This document shows, piece by piece, positions 62,597 through 64,000 of a stretch of 64,000 nucleotides of DNA; position 1 is the stretch's first letter, and each line of letters begins with the position of its first letter. The notes beneath the pieces were generated by a model, which had not been told where the DNA came from, did no database searches, and saw only the letters and a program-made list of their open reading frames with translations. The stretch lies in contig CAUYUJ010000681.1 of assembly GCA_963575745.1 (NCBI GenBank), forward strand, positions 77,501-141,500, given 5' to 3'. The DNA is from Prorocentrum cordatum (Eukaryota; Sar; Dinophyceae; Prorocentrales; Prorocentraceae). The position numbers were made by a program, and so were the translations under genes.

Positions 62597-63157
62597 CTAC
62601 AATGGAAATCCGTAGCCAGGCATTGGCGCTGCCACTCGGTTGTCGCGGATGCCCACGATGTCAAAATTATGAAAACCGAGCCAGTTGCTTTCGGCGTCCG
62701 TTGCGGCGGGAGGCTCCGCAACGCTGCCCCGCGCCACAGACCCCGCAGCGACGCGCAGCAGGGCGGGCAGGATCGCCGCCCCTGGCGGCCAATTGGGAAG
62801 CCTGCCCAGCGCTAAGTTAGCAGTATTCAAAGTGCCCAGAAAGTGTTGCTTCAAGGCAGCGCGCAAGACTCTAGTGAGGTCCCCGTCGTGGCTGGCGGCT
62901 GCCCCTGCGATGCCTCTCCGGCGCAGTTGCAACAACCCGAGCGCTACTTCGCTGAACGCGGCTTCGACTTGGATTTCGTGGAGCAGCGCCCGCAGGATGC
63001 CGGGGTCTACTGCGCCGGCGCCCAGCTCCGTCGCGAGCCGGGCCAGTTCGGCTCGGCCGGCAGACGGTTCGTCGGCGCCTCGCAGCGCGCGCGTGCCCGC
63101 TGCGGAGGATTTATGCACGCGGATGCTGGAGGCTTGGGCTACGCGGGCCCGAGCCAA
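62597..63157 (-). CDS. Possible exon of an unknown alpha-helical protein
   Basis: The minus frame is open with no ATG in its first part, so it is probably an internal exon or lacks its true start. It reads ELARLATELGAGAVDPGILR, ALLHEIQVEAAFSEVALGLL, SHDGDLTRVLRAALKQHFLG and NTANLALGRLPNWPPGAAIL. Regular Leu/Ala spacing suggests a helical repeat-like domain, but no family can be named. It ends in NWLGFHNFDIVGIRDNRVAA before the stop at 62597. Codon and residue use are more protein-like than in the neighbouring GC-rich frames. Confidence 0.4.
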   Translation of the reverse strand: MARARVAQASSIRVHKSSAAGTRALRGADEPSAGRAELARLATELGAGAVDPGILRALLHEIQVEAAFSEVALGLLQLRRRGIAGAAASHDGDLTRVLRAALKQHFLGTLNTANLALGRLPNWPPGAAILPALLRVAAGSVARGSVAEPPAATDAESNWLGFHNFDIVGIRDNRVAAPMPGYGFPL

Positions 63158-63367
63158 AAAGCGCGCGGTGCGACCGGCGGCTTCGCGCCGTTTGTCGGCC
63201 CCCCATGGCCGGGGAGAAAATGCCCCGGGTTTAATTTTGAAGGGGCGCGCTCGGTCACTATAGCTTTATATTTAAGGCCGCTGTGACATTTCAGACTTGC
63301 ACGCGCTAGCGCCTGTCTGCGCCCGTCCGCCGCCGCCCGGGCCCTCGCGTTTTCCAGGGTGGCGGCG

Positions 63368-63386
63368 CTGTCTTCAGAAAAGACAG
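63368..63386. repeat. Short hairpin CTGTCTT...AAGACAG
   Basis: Seven-base arms with a five-base loop on either strand. It sits at the end of a minus frame that reads CAELAQRPKEQRSALSELLA (about 63425-63540) and may mark another element-type intron border; unproven. Confidence 0.5.
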
Positions 63387-63424
63387 CGCGTGCCCCGCGC
63401 AACTCCTGGGGCGGCAAGAGCCGT

Positions 63425-63545
63425 CGCATCAAACGTGCTAGCGGCCAGCAGCTCGGATAGCGCGCTGCGCTGCTCCTTCGGGCGCTGCGCGAGCTCGGCG
63501 CAGAGCTGGCGGGGGCGGCGGCAGACGGGCCCCGCCCGCCCGCTT
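63425..63545 (-). CDS. Possible short exon upstream of 62597-63157
   Basis: The minus frame RQLCAELAQRPKEQRSALSE, then LLAASTFDATALAAPGV, looks protein-like and precedes the larger possible exon on the same strand. Joining would need a splice I cannot define. Confidence 0.2.
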
Positions 63546-63549
63546 CGCG

Positions 63550-64000
63550 CGCGAGCGGGGGCGCCCAGAGCGCGCCGCCTTTCGTTTCCATATTCCAGGA
63601 GCCGTAGACCCAGACCACTGCGATCGGCCGAGGTCGACAGGCATACGCATAATGGTTTGGCGGCATGTGCAGGGGGGCGCCCCGCCACCCCAACGCGGCT
63701 TGTAAATCTGCGCCCCGCCCCGAAAGGTGGCTTCAGACGACTGGCCCGCGCGCGCGCCCGATTTTGCCGAGATGAACTCCGAATGCGAAACTAGGCCGGC
63801 CGCCGCGCCGAACTGCCCCCCATGCTGCGAGCGCCCGCGTTCGCAGCGCATGCGCCGCGCTTTCCTGGAAGCCCTTGCTCCGGGAAGTGGTCAGTTGAAG
63901 CCTGGGCCACTCACTGGCGACGGCGGCGCGCGCGCCTGGCATGGGCAACTCGGTTGCCGGGCATTCGCCCTCTTCGCGCTTTAAGGGCAACGCCAGGATG
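63550..64000. other. No further gene recognised
   Basis: GC-rich sequence to the window edge; frames on both strands without motifs. Confidence 0.4.

Overview
The window looks like nuclear DNA of a photosynthetic dinoflagellate. The strongest pointers are: a 22-base match, with one mismatch, to the dinoflagellate spliced leader (24413-24434, minus), genomically encoded next to a degraded retroelement; a relict of a peridinin-type light-harvesting polyprotein (42820-43146); an Aurora-like protein kinase split by introns without GT-AG borders; and very high GC with an extreme load of micro-, mini- and satellite repeats. There are no operons or bacterial features. The genus is inference only; the GC level would suit a Prorocentrum-like genome.

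Layout. 1-3.7 kb: 10-15 bp CTTGGG/CCCAAG minisatellites in both orientations with segmental duplications. 3.7-6.4 kb: duplicated blocks, a CCT tract, a 73-bp tandem array and a CAGCCT array. 6.66-9.13 kb: an intact 728-codon ORF (minus) for an endonuclease/exonuclease/phosphatase-fold protein, studded with a short repeated element that encodes GASQPA. 9.2-21 kb: arrays (15-bp, ATGT, 90-bp satellite, CAG) with two possible exons. 21.1-24.43 kb: GC-rich minus-strand retroelement relict (RT and RNase H motifs) ending at the spliced-leader relict. 25.08-28.57 kb: the kinase gene on the minus strand; two of its three introns have terminal inverted repeats and short target duplications. 28.6-41.9 kb: almost wholly repeats, including an ATC tract of about 0.9 kb, a satellite of about 198 bp headed by a 37-nt hairpin, and a 27-bp minisatellite coding NRIPxxADF. 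42.8-45.5 kb: the light-harvesting relict, then GC-rich tandem units. 45.7-47.1 kb: an 80-bp satellite. 49.1-53.4 kb: a minus-strand ORF of 343 codons and a zinc-finger/coiled-coil ORF1-like gene with two frameshifts. 53.48-53.58 kb: assembly gap. 55.4-58.7 kb: a non-LTR (LINE) element, minus strand, with APE endonuclease and reverse transcriptase, broken by two stops and two frameshifts. 59-64 kb: dispersed repeats and one possible exon.

The genes do not form a pathway. They are a cell-cycle kinase, an unknown EEP-fold protein, a photosynthesis relict and remains of at least two or three retroelements, set among repeats. The theme is repeat mobility: elements inside exons, as introns and as satellites. 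Several frameshifts lie in homopolymers, so sequencing or assembly error cannot be excluded. Many additional open frames exist because the repeats are GC-rich and stop-poor; I did not call those as genes.
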